Positions 25,727 through 35,389 of a stretch of DNA of 64,000 nt are shown in pieces. Within the stretch, counting starts at the first letter, position 1. The number at the start of each line of letters is the position of its first letter. Location: contig NZ_AP022583.1 of assembly GCF_010731635.1 (NCBI RefSeq), positions 620,001 through 684,000 on the forward strand, written 5' to 3'. Made by a program: the position numbers and the translations under genes. This DNA is from Mycobacterium noviomagense. Lineage in GTDB: Bacteria > Actinomycetota > Actinomycetes > Mycobacteriales > Mycobacteriaceae. Under the pieces are notes generated by a model. It saw only the letters and a program-made list of their open reading frames with translations, did no database searches and was not told the DNA's origin.

Positions 25727-28659
25727 CGCCGATCGCAGTGGTCGGCATCGACTGCCGCTTCCCGGGCGCGCCCGACAAGGACGCGTTCTGGCGACTGCTC
25801 ATGGGCGGCGTCGTCACCGACACCGAAGTGCCCTCGCAGCGTTGGGGCATCGACACCTACTATCACCCTGACGGTGTCGCCGGATCGATGAACACCCGAC
25901 GTGCCCATTTCATCGACGACGTAGACGCATTCGACAACGACTTCTTCGGCGTCGCGCCCATCGAGGCGGCGGCGCTCGATCCGCAGCAGCGACTGCTGCT
26001 ACAGGCGTCGTGGCGCGCACTCGAGGATGCCGGCATCGATCCCCGGTCGCTGGCCGGCACGCCAACCGCAGTCTTCGTCGGAATGATGTCCAGCGAGTGG
26101 AGCTTCCTCCAGATTCTGGACTTCGCCGGGCTCACCGCATTTCGTGGTGCGGGCAGCGGCTACTTCATGACGGCCAACCGCATCTCATACCACCTGAACC
26201 TCACCGGGCCCAGCATGGTCATCGATTCCGCCTGTTCGTCATCATTGATGGCCGTGCACCAAGGCTGTGCCGCGCTGCGTTCGGGGGAAACCGACACTGT
26301 CATCGCCGCCGGCGCGAATCTGCTGTTGACACCAGCGCTTTCAATCTTTTACACCCAAGCTGGCCTCTCCGCGCCGGATGGTCGCTGCAAACCGTTCGGG
26401 CAGTCCGCCGACGGCATCGGCCGCGGTGAGGGCGTGGCCGCGGTAGTGCTGCGCCGGTTGGACGACGCCGTTGCCGACGGCCAGCCGATCTACGCCGTCG
26501 TGAAAAGTTCGGTCGCCAACCACGATGGCCGCAGCAATGGGATCACCGCCCCGAACCGTGGAGCCCAGGTAAAGCTGATGCGCCGCGCACTAGAACTCGC
26601 AGAACTGGAGGCCGGGCAGATCGACTTCGTCGAAGCACACGGCACCGGCACGGTTCTCGGCGACATGATTGAGGCCAACGCGCTGGGCGATATCCACAAA
26701 ACGCGCGGCGGCGAACCATGTCTGCTTGGTTCGGTCAAGGGAAATATCGGGCATACCGAGGGCAGCGCGGGGATAGCGGCGTTCATCAAGACGTGCCTGG
26801 CGCTGCAGCATCGCATACTGCCGCCGACGGTGTTCGGCGACAAAGCCAATCCGAGATTGCGCCTGGACGCGAATGGGTTGCGCCTGGCCGACGGTCCGCA
26901 GGAATTGCCGGTGAACGGCGCACTGGGTGCGGTGAGCTCATTCGGACTGGGCGGCAGCAACGCGCATGCGGTGCTGGAGTCGGCGCCGCCCGCAGCGGCA
27001 CCCCATCCGGGTGCGACCGGTGTCCTGACGCTATCGGCGTCTTCTGAGCAGGCGCTGCGGCGCAACGTCGATTCGATCGCCGCCGCGCTGCACACCCTCG
27101 AAGATCAGCGGCTCGCCTCTTGGTGCCGCTCGACGAATGTCGTCAAGCGATCGAACCGGCATCGCTTTGCGCTGGAAGGCAACCGCGCCACACTGGTCGA
27201 TGGGCTGCGCGCGTATCTCGCCGGTACGCGTGCCGAGTTGGCGTCGTCTGCCCCGATGCATAAGGTCCCGGCCCGGGTCGGGCTCTTGTGCTCCGGGCAG
27301 GGCACCCAGTACCCGCGCATGACGCGGCCGCTCTACGACGCCAACCCCATCTACCGGGAACATCTGGAAGCCGCGACGGCCGCCCTCGACCCACACCTAC
27401 CGTCGGACCTTCTCGCGGTGATGTTCGGCGACGATCCCGGACTCCATCACACCGGCCTTGCGCAGCCCGCATTATTCGCGGTCTCCTACGCGCTGGGAAA
27501 GACATTGCTGCAAAGCGGGATTCGTCCAGCCTTCGGCATCGGCCACAGCGTCGGCGAGCTCGCGGCGGCCTGCTTGGCCGGCGTGCTGTCACTCGATGAT
27601 GCGGCAAGGCTCGTCGCGGTGAGAGGACGTCTGATGGGCTGCCTGCCCCCTGGTGGCGCGATGATCGCGGCCGACCTCGGCGTCGAGCAGGCGGAGGCAC
27701 TAGTTGCCGACGAGCCCGGGTGCGCTATTGCGGCCGTCAACGGGCCACGCTCGGTGGCTATCTCAGGTGCCGCAGAGGCGGTGTCGCGGGCCCACGCCGC
27801 GGTTCGCGAACAGGGTGGAAGAGCGGTGAACCTCAGGGTGTCCCATGCCTTTCATTCGCCGCTGATGGAGCCTGTCGTGACGGAATTTCGGCGCGAGCTG
27901 TCCGGGCTCACGCCGCGCCCCGCGGAGTTCCCGCTCTTCTCAACGGTGCTTGGCAGACAGGTCGAGGGCCACGAGATGGGCGGCGACTACTGGGTCCATC
28001 AGATCTGTTCGCCGGTAAGGTTTTTCGACGCAGTCCAGGCCGCCAGAAGTGCGGTAAGTGCCGACTACGTCGCCGAGGCCGGTCCGCGATCCACGCTGCT
28101 CGCCATGGCCGCCCAGTGTGGACTACAGCCGCAGTCCCGATCGCTGCCATTGTGCGGCGGACCGGATTCAGACGGAATGGAGCTGCTGGCCGTAGCTGCG
28201 ACAATGCTGCGCGACGGGTACTCGCCCGACCTGACGCCGTTATATGGCAGCCCCGCCGGTCCGCTGCAACGGATTCCGCCGTACGTCTTCGACGCTTCCA
28301 GTCGGTTTTGGTTCGACGGCGGGGTCGCCGCCGTGGCACCGGCCCGGCCCGCGGTAGTTACGCCCGTCGGCGAGCGAGAACAGCCGGCTCGGGTGCCGGC
28401 CGCCAGTGAGGAGGCGGTACTGGCGGTGATCGCCGATGTGGGCGGCTATTCGGTCGCCGAGCTTCGCCGGTCCAGCCTGCTCGCTGAGGACCTGGGTTAC
28501 GACTCGCTGCTGCAACTTCGCCTCCTCGATCGGCTGAAGGCGGAATATCCCCAACTCGAGCACATCAACGTCACCGCGGTGCTGCCGAAGATTCGAAGCG
28601 TCGGCGACCTCGTCGACTTCATGGTGCAGTGGTTCCATAGGTCCGGAGTGACCGGATGA
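25723..28659 (+). CDS. Type I polyketide synthase, KS-AT-ACP, no reductive domains
   Basis: This 978-aa PKS module contains a ketosynthase (about 1-425; C171, H306 in HGTGT, H344 in KGNIGHTEG), an acyltransferase (about 515-810; S609 in GHSVGE, HAFHS at 708-712 predicting malonyl-CoA) and an ACP (about 895-970; S928 in DLGYDSLLQL). There is no KR, DH, ER or TE domain. One round would give an unreduced beta-ketoacyl-ACP, which is the kind of substrate DarB enzymes need. It is tightly coupled to the preceding ACP and following thioesterase genes. The final product is unknown. Confidence 0.92.
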   Translation: MTPIAVVGIDCRFPGAPDKDAFWRLLMGGVVTDTEVPSQRWGIDTYYHPDGVAGSMNTRRAHFIDDVDAFDNDFFGVAPIEAAALDPQQRLLLQASWRALEDAGIDPRSLAGTPTAVFVGMMSSEWSFLQILDFAGLTAFRGAGSGYFMTANRISYHLNLTGPSMVIDSACSSSLMAVHQGCAALRSGETDTVIAAGANLLLTPALSIFYTQAGLSAPDGRCKPFGQSADGIGRGEGVAAVVLRRLDDAVADGQPIYAVVKSSVANHDGRSNGITAPNRGAQVKLMRRALELAELEAGQIDFVEAHGTGTVLGDMIEANALGDIHKTRGGEPCLLGSVKGNIGHTEGSAGIAAFIKTCLALQHRILPPTVFGDKANPRLRLDANGLRLADGPQELPVNGALGAVSSFGLGGSNAHAVLESAPPAAAPHPGATGVLTLSASSEQALRRNVDSIAAALHTLEDQRLASWCRSTNVVKRSNRHRFALEGNRATLVDGLRAYLAGTRAELASSAPMHKVPARVGLLCSGQGTQYPRMTRPLYDANPIYREHLEAATAALDPHLPSDLLAVMFGDDPGLHHTGLAQPALFAVSYALGKTLLQSGIRPAFGIGHSVGELAAACLAGVLSLDDAARLVAVRGRLMGCLPPGGAMIAADLGVEQAEALVADEPGCAIAAVNGPRSVAISGAAEAVSRAHAAVREQGGRAVNLRVSHAFHSPLMEPVVTEFRRELSGLTPRPAEFPLFSTVLGRQVEGHEMGGDYWVHQICSPVRFFDAVQAARSAVSADYVAEAGPRSTLLAMAAQCGLQPQSRSLPLCGGPDSDGMELLAVAATMLRDGYSPDLTPLYGSPAGPLQRIPPYVFDASSRFWFDGGVAAVAPARPAVVTPVGEREQPARVPAASEEAVLAVIADVGGYSVAELRRSSLLAEDLGYDSLLQLRLLDRLKAEYPQLEHINVTAVLPKIRSVGDLVDFMVQWFHRSGVTG

Positions 28660-29390
28660 CACCCGTCGAGTTGGTGTGCTTTCACCACGCCGGCGGCGGG
28701 GCGGCGTCGTTTCATCGGTTGCGCCGGGCGCTGGCGGCACAGGGTGCAGAGGTGGTGCCGACGGCGGTGAGCTTGCCCGGACGGGACTCGCGCCGCGACG
28801 AGCCGCGCTACGTCGATGCTGACGCCTGCGTGTCGGCCCTCGCCGACGAACTTGACGGCTTGTTGAGCCGACCCCACGTTCTGCTGGGCCACAGTATGGG
28901 TGCTTTGCTGGCGTATTTTCTTGCTCAACAACGTGTTTCGCGCGGATTGCGCGCACCGGAGGCGGTAATCGTCGCATCCTGCCGCCCCCCACACCTGCCC
29001 GGACCCCTGCGCGATGTGTATCTGGTCGACGATCGCGAGCTCGCCGCGGTGCTCGCGCACCACGGCGGTCTGCCCGCCGAGATCGTGTCTCATCCCGAAT
29101 GGCTCGCACTGCTGCTGCCGACTGTGCGCGATGATCTGCGGATGTGCCAGTCCTACCGGCCTGCGAGTGGGCCACCGTTGCCATGTCCGTTGCACATCTT
29201 CGGAAGCAACGACGACCCGCTGGCTCCGCCGGACACGTTGGCCGCCTGGTGGAGCTATTCCGTGCAGCCGCAACCGGTCCGACTCTTCGCCGGCGATCAC
29301 TTTCTGTTGCGTCAGCCGGACCCGGAGTTGGTAACAGCGGTGGCCCGCATTGTCGAGGACGTGGCACAGAAAAGGGAGCCGATCCGATGA
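28656..29390 (+). CDS. Type II thioesterase (GrsT-like)
   Basis: This 244-aa alpha/beta hydrolase of the editing thioesterase family has S80 in LLGHSMGALLAY, an Asp in FGSNDDPLAP (186 or 187) and H215 in FAGDHFLLRQ. The FHHAGGGAASF segment near the N terminus is diagnostic for type II thioesterases. It would clear misloaded or stalled chains from the carrier proteins, or release a product. The ATG overlaps the PKS stop and its own stop overlaps the next gene (ATGA both times). Confidence 0.9.
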   Translation: MTPVELVCFHHAGGGAASFHRLRRALAAQGAEVVPTAVSLPGRDSRRDEPRYVDADACVSALADELDGLLSRPHVLLGHSMGALLAYFLAQQRVSRGLRAPEAVIVASCRPPHLPGPLRDVYLVDDRELAAVLAHHGGLPAEIVSHPEWLALLLPTVRDDLRMCQSYRPASGPPLPCPLHIFGSNDDPLAPPDTLAAWWSYSVQPQPVRLFAGDHFLLRQPDPELVTAVARIVEDVAQKREPIR

Positions 29391-31069
29391 GCATCTTGAC
29401 CCGCGACATGCTCGCGTCTGCGGCATCGTCACCGCACGGCTTGACCGTCGGCACCGTCGCCGATCCCATACGGTTGAGTTGGAGCGAAATTCACGACCAG
29501 GCGAAGCGAATGGCCCGCAGCTTGACCGCCAAAGGAATTGGGCGCCACAGCTCCGTCGCGGTGCTGGCCACCGACGCGGCGGACGTCGCACCGCTCGCGC
29601 AAGCGATCTGGCTGCGTCGCGCCGCCCTGACGATGCTTCAGCAACCGACACCACGCACCGACCTGGCGGTCTGGCTAGCCGACACCGTGCGGGCGATCCT
29701 GATGGTCCATGCGGACCTGGTCGTCCTCGGCGAGCCCTTTCTGATGGCGAAGGATCAATTGCTGGCCCACAACCTGGCCGTCTGCACGATCGAGTCCTTG
29801 CGCGGCGCCGAGCCGATCGAGCCCGTCGACGCGGACGAGGCCGAGGAGGCGGACATCGCGATGCGCCAGCTGACGTCCGGGTCAACGGGCGTGCCCAAGG
29901 CCGTCGAAATCAGTCACGCCAACATCGCCGCTAACAGCGTCGCACTGCGCGATGTGTTTGACATGGACGCCGAGAAGGACGTCATGGCCAGCTGGCTTCC
30001 GCTCTCACACGACATGGGCATGATCGCCTTCCTGCAGTTCCCCATGCAGCTTGGTGCGGAAGCCGTCGTCGTCGCAACGGAGCAGTTCCTGCGGCGACCA
30101 CTCATATGGGCCGAATTGATCAGCAGACATCGCGTGACCATCACCGCGGGCCCCAACTTCGCTTACTCCCTGCTGACGCGTGTCCTGCAAAAAGCCGACC
30201 CCACCGATATTGACCTCTCGTCGCTGCGGTTCGCGGCGAATGGGGCCGAACCCATCAATCACCGCGATCTGGCGAACTTCGCCGCCGTCGGCGCCCGCTT
30301 TGGCCTGAGACCCAGCGCACCGAGGCCCGCGTATGGGCTCGCCGAGGCCACCCTGGTGGTGTCAGCGGCGGCACCACAAGACCAGGCGATCGTCGACTCG
30401 GTCTCCCGGCAGGCCGTCACGCAGGCACACCGCGCGCAGCCGGTTCCGGATGACTCCGAGAACGCGCAGCACGTCGTGTGCCTGGGATCCCCGGTCACGG
30501 GCATGGACGTGCGCATCGCCCGGGACGGAAAGGCGCAGGGACCCAGGGAGATCGGCGCCATCGAACTTCGCGGTCCTGCGGTGGCCAGCGGTTATCTCAC
30601 GCCGGACGGCTGCTTTCCACTCGCCCGCCAGGACGGCTGGTTCGACACCGGCGACCTGGGTTATCTCGACGAGGAGGGGCGAATTTACGTGTGCGGCCGC
30701 ACAAAGGATCTCATCGTGCTTGCCGGGACGAATCTGTATCCGCACGATATCGAGCGTGCCGCTGAGACCGTGGACGGTGTTCGCAAGGGCTGCGTGATCG
30801 CGCTGCGTGTCGACGCCGAGCGAGAGGGCTTCGCGGTGCTCGCCGAAGTACATAACGCGGACGAGGAGGATGTGCGCCTGCGGATCAGCCGCGACATCAC
30901 CGCCAGGGTGAACCGGCAAGTTGGTCACGCCCCGCGCGAGGTACGGTTGTTCCCCGCCGGAACTTTGCCGAAGACACTGTCGGGCAAGCTGCGCCGGAAC
31001 TGCGCTCGAGAACTGCTCCCCCGAGGAACACGGCGCATCCTCGATCGAGGCCACGTCACAGGTGATTGA
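29387..31069 (+). CDS. Fatty acyl-AMP ligase (FadD/FAAL type)
   Basis: This 560-aa adenylate-forming enzyme has LTSGSTGVPK at 162-171, WLPLSHDMGM, and YGLAEATL at 316-323, which is the wording seen in mycobacterial FAALs rather than CoA ligases. DTGDLGYLDEEGRIYVCGR and a terminal LPKTLSGKLRRN complete the domain. FAALs activate a fatty acid as acyl-AMP and load it on an ACP beside a PKS. A longer upstream frame exists inside the thioesterase gene, but the ATGA junction at 29387 and normal length fix the start. It is the last gene of the run. Confidence 0.88.
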   Translation: MSILTRDMLASAASSPHGLTVGTVADPIRLSWSEIHDQAKRMARSLTAKGIGRHSSVAVLATDAADVAPLAQAIWLRRAALTMLQQPTPRTDLAVWLADTVRAILMVHADLVVLGEPFLMAKDQLLAHNLAVCTIESLRGAEPIEPVDADEAEEADIAMRQLTSGSTGVPKAVEISHANIAANSVALRDVFDMDAEKDVMASWLPLSHDMGMIAFLQFPMQLGAEAVVVATEQFLRRPLIWAELISRHRVTITAGPNFAYSLLTRVLQKADPTDIDLSSLRFAANGAEPINHRDLANFAAVGARFGLRPSAPRPAYGLAEATLVVSAAAPQDQAIVDSVSRQAVTQAHRAQPVPDDSENAQHVVCLGSPVTGMDVRIARDGKAQGPREIGAIELRGPAVASGYLTPDGCFPLARQDGWFDTGDLGYLDEEGRIYVCGRTKDLIVLAGTNLYPHDIERAAETVDGVRKGCVIALRVDAEREGFAVLAEVHNADEEDVRLRISRDITARVNRQVGHAPREVRLFPAGTLPKTLSGKLRRNCARELLPRGTRRILDRGHVTGD

Positions 31070-31107
31070 TGGCGGAGCGGCAACCGTCATCGATCCCGAC
31101 CTGTTGG

Positions 31108-32490
31108 TCACCGAGCCGCTTCGCTTACTAAGGGCGTGCGATCGACTTGCCGGCGGCGCAGGTTGACGGTCGCCGCGCGGAACAGCAACGAGGGGTGGAA
31201 TAAGCGGGTTGACGGATCGATGAGCCAGCTGACCCGCAAGAAGCGTTCCGCCACATGGCTATCCGATTCTGCGGCGGTGAGTAGTCGGTCCACATACCGA
31301 TTGGCAATGCGCATTGGCAGTGTGCGGGTGCCCTCAACTTCGGGTACGGCGAGGTCGGCGCCGACGGCGAGCTGCCAGGCCTGCCCGATGGGTTTGGCGG
31401 AGGCCCGGAAGAATCTCCGGGCCAGATCGCGCTGACCACGCCGCAGGGAATCCCGTAGAACCAGGGCATCGAGCGCCGCCACCGTCATGCCCTGCCCGTA
31501 GATCGGGTTGAAGCTACAAATCGCGTCGCCGATCACTAAGAGACCCGCCGGGAATCGGCTCATCTTGTCGTAGCGTCGCCATTGGTTGGACGGCACCGTG
31601 TACCGCGCAGGCTCATCGACGGGTTCGGCCACTCGTAGTGCTGCGATCACAAACTCCGGGGCGAAGTCTTGGGCGAAACTGATCATGCCCTCACGGTCGG
31701 GTGGTGGTTCGTACCCAGCCATTCCGCCGACGGTGAACTGCCAGGTGTTGCGTTCGTGGCCGAACAACGCCATCCCGGTGGGCCGCCCTGACGTGGCGCC
31801 GATGATAATCGCCATTTCCTTCAAGGTTCCGGGCCGCATGCGCAGCAGCTGGCTGGCGTAGACAAGACGAACGGTGACGTGATCCTCGATCGGGCGGCCG
31901 TAGCCAAGATGGTCTAACCACGCCGGTGTGCGGGCAGCCCGGCCCAGCGCATCGATCACCAGATCCGCGAAGAGGTTTCGTTCCTTGCCGCCGTCGCGGT
32001 TAACCAACCGTGCTCCGGTCACAAGCTCTCGATCGGGTGTTGAGATGATGTCGACGACGTCGTGGCCATCCAGAAGCGCCACGTTCGGGAGGGCCTGTAG
32101 CCGACGCCGGACATAGAAGTCCAACAGCGGCCTGCTCGGGAAGTACGTCGCAAGCGAACGTGGATCTTTCACTCTGCCTGAGCGAGTGAATAGGTGCCCG
32201 GGTGAAAGAAAGACCTTCGACAGATCACCGTCGTCAAGGACTGGAGCACCGGTGGCGACCAGTTCGTCAAGCAGCCCGGGGAACAGTTCATCCAAGATCT
32301 GCGATCCGCGCGCCAGAAGGGCATGGGCGTGGCGCGCCTGGGCCACACCGCGCCGCTGCCCGGGTTGGTCAGGCAGCACATCCCGCTCGACAACGGTGAC
32401 GGTCTCGTAGAAGTCGGCCACCACCCGCGCGGCGAGCAACCCGGCCATGCTCGCGCCAAGGACAACCGCATGCTCACCTAGCTTGACCAT
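31108..32490 (-). CDS. FAD-dependent monooxygenase
   Basis: This 460-aa flavoprotein has a Rossmann GxxxxG motif near the N terminus ([15 protein letters not shown] at 9-23), an acidic end of the beta2 strand (VVERDVLP), and the second FAD motif LLVIGDAICSFNPIYGQGM around residue 325. This is the halogenase / aromatic hydroxylase-like group. It is convergent with the acyl-AMP ligase gene, 38 bases away. A resorcinol ring would be a natural substrate for hydroxylation by such an enzyme, so I infer a tailoring role. Direct evidence is lacking. Confidence 0.8.
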   Translation of the reverse strand: MVKLGEHAVVLGASMAGLLAARVVADFYETVTVVERDVLPDQPGQRRGVAQARHAHALLARGSQILDELFPGLLDELVATGAPVLDDGDLSKVFLSPGHLFTRSGRVKDPRSLATYFPSRPLLDFYVRRRLQALPNVALLDGHDVVDIISTPDRELVTGARLVNRDGGKERNLFADLVIDALGRAARTPAWLDHLGYGRPIEDHVTVRLVYASQLLRMRPGTLKEMAIIIGATSGRPTGMALFGHERNTWQFTVGGMAGYEPPPDREGMISFAQDFAPEFVIAALRVAEPVDEPARYTVPSNQWRRYDKMSRFPAGLLVIGDAICSFNPIYGQGMTVAALDALVLRDSLRRGQRDLARRFFRASAKPIGQAWQLAVGADLAVPEVEGTRTLPMRIANRYVDRLLTAAESDSHVAERFLRVSWLIDPSTRLFHPSLLFRAATVNLRRRQVDRTPLVSEAAR

Positions 32491-32581
32491 CAGCCATCCC
32501 TGACCCCGCTTGGACTTGCGTCAGTATGCCGGGGTGTGTTCGCGTGGGTGAAGTATGCGACCACCGCAGAACCAGAGTCGG

Positions 32582-33253
32582 TCACGAGCCGGGCAACGGT
32601 AACCGCGCCTCGAAAAGCTCGACTGCACCACTGCGCTTGAGTGTCACGACATCAAAACCAAGCTCTGTCAACCAGGTCTCGATCTGGCCTGCGCCGGGAG
32701 CGTTCCCGAATACCCCGGCGCGCCGGTACATCGCGATCAGCGCGTCCGCGCGCACACCTCGACCGGTAACGCACGATGTCCCCCGCAAGGTCCCGCCTGG
32801 CCTGAGCACACGAGTGAGCTCCGCCAATGCCCGACGCGGGTCCGCCAGGCAATGAAGCCCGTTATAGGTCACGCAGAGATCGAAACTTGCGTCAGGGAAC
32901 TGGAGGGCGGTCATGTCCGCTTCGACGAACTCGATCCTGTCTTCTACCTCCTGTCGACCGGCCTCTCGGCGCGCCAGCTGCAGCATGTACCGAGATATAT
33001 CGGCGGCGACGTAACGCACGGGCTGCCCGCCACGCAGCCCTCGGAACGCGAGTCCACCCCCGCACGGTATGTCGAGGACCGACGTTCCGGACGGGAGGTC
33101 CCCAAGTCGCGCGATTTCGGCGTGCATGAGGCGCATGTCGGCACCCCACTGCGCTCGGGCACCAATCCGTGCAACCCGGTCGTGCTTCATGCCGACGTCG
33201 TAAATCGCCGCTATGACGCGATTAGCGCGCCACCGCTCGATAGCGTCGATCAC
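32582..33253 (-). CDS. Class I SAM-dependent methyltransferase
   Basis: This 223-aa methyltransferase has motif I SVLDIPCGGGLAF, the acidic AADIS strand, FVEADMTALQFPDASFDL, and LRPGGTLRGTSCV. The annotated start is a GTG at 33253 that sits almost directly after GGAAAG, so the true start could differ slightly. It lies upstream of the FAD monooxygenase on the same strand, 91 bases apart. Together they look like tailoring genes for the product of the adjacent polyketide-type locus. This is inference from position. Confidence 0.75.
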   Translation of the reverse strand: MIDAIERWRANRVIAAIYDVGMKHDRVARIGARAQWGADMRLMHAEIARLGDLPSGTSVLDIPCGGGLAFRGLRGGQPVRYVAADISRYMLQLARREAGRQEVEDRIEFVEADMTALQFPDASFDLCVTYNGLHCLADPRRALAELTRVLRPGGTLRGTSCVTGRGVRADALIAMYRRAGVFGNAPGAGQIETWLTELGFDVVTLKRSGAVELFEARLPLPGS

Positions 33254-33366
33254 CTTTCCGGACGCTACGCTTCGCGACGGCTTCTGGGCACTAAACGTGA
33301 AGCAAAGCCGGGGTAGGCGACGCTGGTGGCTACCCGAACCGCCCGTATTGGCGTGAACTGCGCTCG

Positions 33367-34119
33367 TTACCGCGGCGCCATCCGGATGGCGCCGTCGAGG
33401 CGGATCACTTCGCCGTTGAGCATCGGGTTTTCGACGATGTGCACGGCCAGCGCCCCGTATTCGTCCGGCTTGCCCAACCGGCTGGGGTGCGGCACCTGCT
33501 TACCGAGCGACTCCTTGGCCGGCTCCGGCAGACCGGCCAACAGTGGGGTGTCGAAGAGTCCGGGCGCGATGGTGACCACCCGGATGGCCTTGCTGGCCAG
33601 GTCGCGGGCGATCGGCAGCGTCATGCCGACCACACCGCCCTTGGACGCCGAGTAGGCGGCCTGGCCGATCTGGCCGTCGAACGCCGCCACCGATGCGGTG
33701 TTGATGATGACGCCGCGCTCCTCGCCCACCAGCTCGGTTTTGGCGATCCGTTCGGCGCCCAGGCGAAGCACGTTGAACGTTCCGATCAGGTTGACGTCGA
33801 CGACCTTGCGGAACGCATCCAGCGGGAAGACGCCATCCTTGCCCAGCACCCGAATCGCGTTTCCGGTGCCGGCGCAGTTGACGACGATGCGTAGCGGACC
33901 CATCGTCTCGGCCAGGTCGAGGGCGGTGGTGACGGCGGCTTCGTCGGTGACGTCAGCCGGCGCGAAACGTGCCCGATCGCCGAGTTCGCGCACAACCTCT
34001 TCACCTCTGATGTCGAGGACGACCACTTGGGCGCCGGCATCGAGGAACCGCTTTGTGGTCGCCAAGCCCAGGCCAGATGCACCACCGGTGACGAGTGCGA
34101 CGGCGTCTTTGATCTCCAC
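33367..34119 (-). CDS. Short-chain dehydrogenase, 3-hydroxyacyl-CoA dehydrogenase type (Rv1144-like)
   Basis: This 250-aa SDR has TGGASGLG as the cofactor site, Asp in VVLDIRG favouring NAD, NCAGTG, and the YSASKGG catalytic Tyr-Lys with the Ser in [10 protein letters not shown]. It resembles type 2 / HSD17B10 3-hydroxyacyl-CoA dehydrogenases that act in branched-chain or sterol side-chain beta-oxidation. A GTG start at 34119 with a GGAAAGGAAAG site is chosen over the long upstream frame. It sits downstream of mcr on the same strand, as in Rv1143-Rv1144. Confidence 0.88.
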   Translation of the reverse strand: MEIKDAVALVTGGASGLGLATTKRFLDAGAQVVVLDIRGEEVVRELGDRARFAPADVTDEAAVTTALDLAETMGPLRIVVNCAGTGNAIRVLGKDGVFPLDAFRKVVDVNLIGTFNVLRLGAERIAKTELVGEERGVIINTASVAAFDGQIGQAAYSASKGGVVGMTLPIARDLASKAIRVVTIAPGLFDTPLLAGLPEPAKESLGKQVPHPSRLGKPDEYGALAVHIVENPMLNGEVIRLDGAIRMAPR

Positions 34120-34174
34120 TCGAGTCTTTCCTTTCCATCCGGCCCACCGGGCCGGCCTCAGGGTCGGTCGGCGA

Positions 34175-35257
34175 CTATACCCAGTCGGCGAGCACCGCCT
34201 CGGTGTCAGACCCCGGCGGGCCGGGCGGCCGGGGTTGGTCGGGCGCTGTCCGCGAGAACCGCGGCGCCGGCGCGGGCTGCAGTCCGCCATCGGTCGGGTA
34301 AAAGGTCCGACGGGCGGTGACGTGCGGCTCGGTCTCGACTTCGCCGAACGCCAGCACCGGAGTCACGCACGCGTCCGAGTCGGCGAACACCTTGGCCCAG
34401 TGGTCGCGGTCTTTCGAGCCGATCACCTCGGCAATGCGGGCCCGCAGCTCCGGCCAGCGGCTGCGGTCGTCCTGCGCGGGCAGGTCGGCGGGGTCCAGCC
34501 TCAGCCCGGCCAGCATGGCCGCGTAGAACTGCGGCTCGATCGCGCCGATCGCGACATAGCGGCCGTCGGCGCATTCGTAGGTGTCGTAGTACGGCGCGCC
34601 GCCATCGAGCATGTTGGTGCCACGCTCGTCGGACCACATGCCCATGGCCCGCATCGCCCACATCATCTGGATCAGTACCGACGACCCGTCCACCATCGCC
34701 GCGTCCACCACCTGGCCCTTGCCGGAGGTCTGCCGCTCCCACAGCGCAGCGAAGATGCCGACCAGCAGGAACATCGACCCACCGCCGAAGTCACCGACCA
34801 GGTTGAGCGGCGGCACCGGCCGCTCGCCTTTGCGTCCGATCGAATGCAGCACGCCGTTGAGCGAGATGTAGTTGATGTCATGGCCGGCTTGCTGGCTGCG
34901 CGGGCCGGTCTGGCCCCAGCCGGTCATGCGGGCATAGATCAACCGCTCGTTCACGCGTGCGCAGTCCTCAGGGCCCAGGCCCAGCCGCTCGGTGACGCCC
35001 GGACGGTATCCCTCGATCAGTACGTCGGCCTTGGCGATGAGCCGCAGCACGAGTTCGCGGCCCTCGTCGGACTTAAGGTCGGCGGTGACGAAGCGCCGGT
35101 TGCGCAGCATCGCGTCGCGGACCGGGCCGCTGGCGGCGCTGGGCCGCTCTACCCGCACAACATCGGCGCCCAGGTCGCCGAGGATCATCGAGGCGTGCGG
35201 GCCCGGCCCGATACCGGCCAGCTCCACCACGCGCAGTCCTGTTAGCGGTCCCGCCAT
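34175..35257 (-). CDS. mcr: Alpha-methylacyl-CoA racemase
   Basis: This 360-aa CoA-transferase-fold enzyme interconverts (2R)- and (2S)-methylacyl-CoA esters during methyl-branched fatty acid and sterol side-chain breakdown. The catalytic residues of the M. tuberculosis enzyme occur at identical positions: H126 (QAGHDINY), D156 (LVGDFGGG) and E241 (GAIEPQF). The start ATG at 35257 gives the expected [20 protein letters not shown]. Lies upstream of the SDR gene. Homologue of Rv1143. Confidence 0.96.
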   Translation of the reverse strand: MAGPLTGLRVVELAGIGPGPHASMILGDLGADVVRVERPSAASGPVRDAMLRNRRFVTADLKSDEGRELVLRLIAKADVLIEGYRPGVTERLGLGPEDCARVNERLIYARMTGWGQTGPRSQQAGHDINYISLNGVLHSIGRKGERPVPPLNLVGDFGGGSMFLLVGIFAALWERQTSGKGQVVDAAMVDGSSVLIQMMWAMRAMGMWSDERGTNMLDGGAPYYDTYECADGRYVAIGAIEPQFYAAMLAGLRLDPADLPAQDDRSRWPELRARIAEVIGSKDRDHWAKVFADSDACVTPVLAFGEVETEPHVTARRTFYPTDGGLQPAPAPRFSRTAPDQPRPPGPPGSDTEAVLADWV

Positions 35258-35389
35258 CTAGCGACCTCCTCCCGTGGCGATCGCCAGCGCGGCGGAGCCG
35301 GGCGCAGCGGGTCGCCACCACAGATTCCCGCTCGCATCTTCGCAGCCGCCCGCAAAGGGCCGGCATCCCGGTCACTTAAGGTGATCCCC

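Noticed and set aside
28240..29885. Long minus-strand open frames across the PKS/thioesterase/ligase genes
   Set aside because: Arg/Pro/Ser-rich shadow sequences opposite clear coding domains; no family motif.
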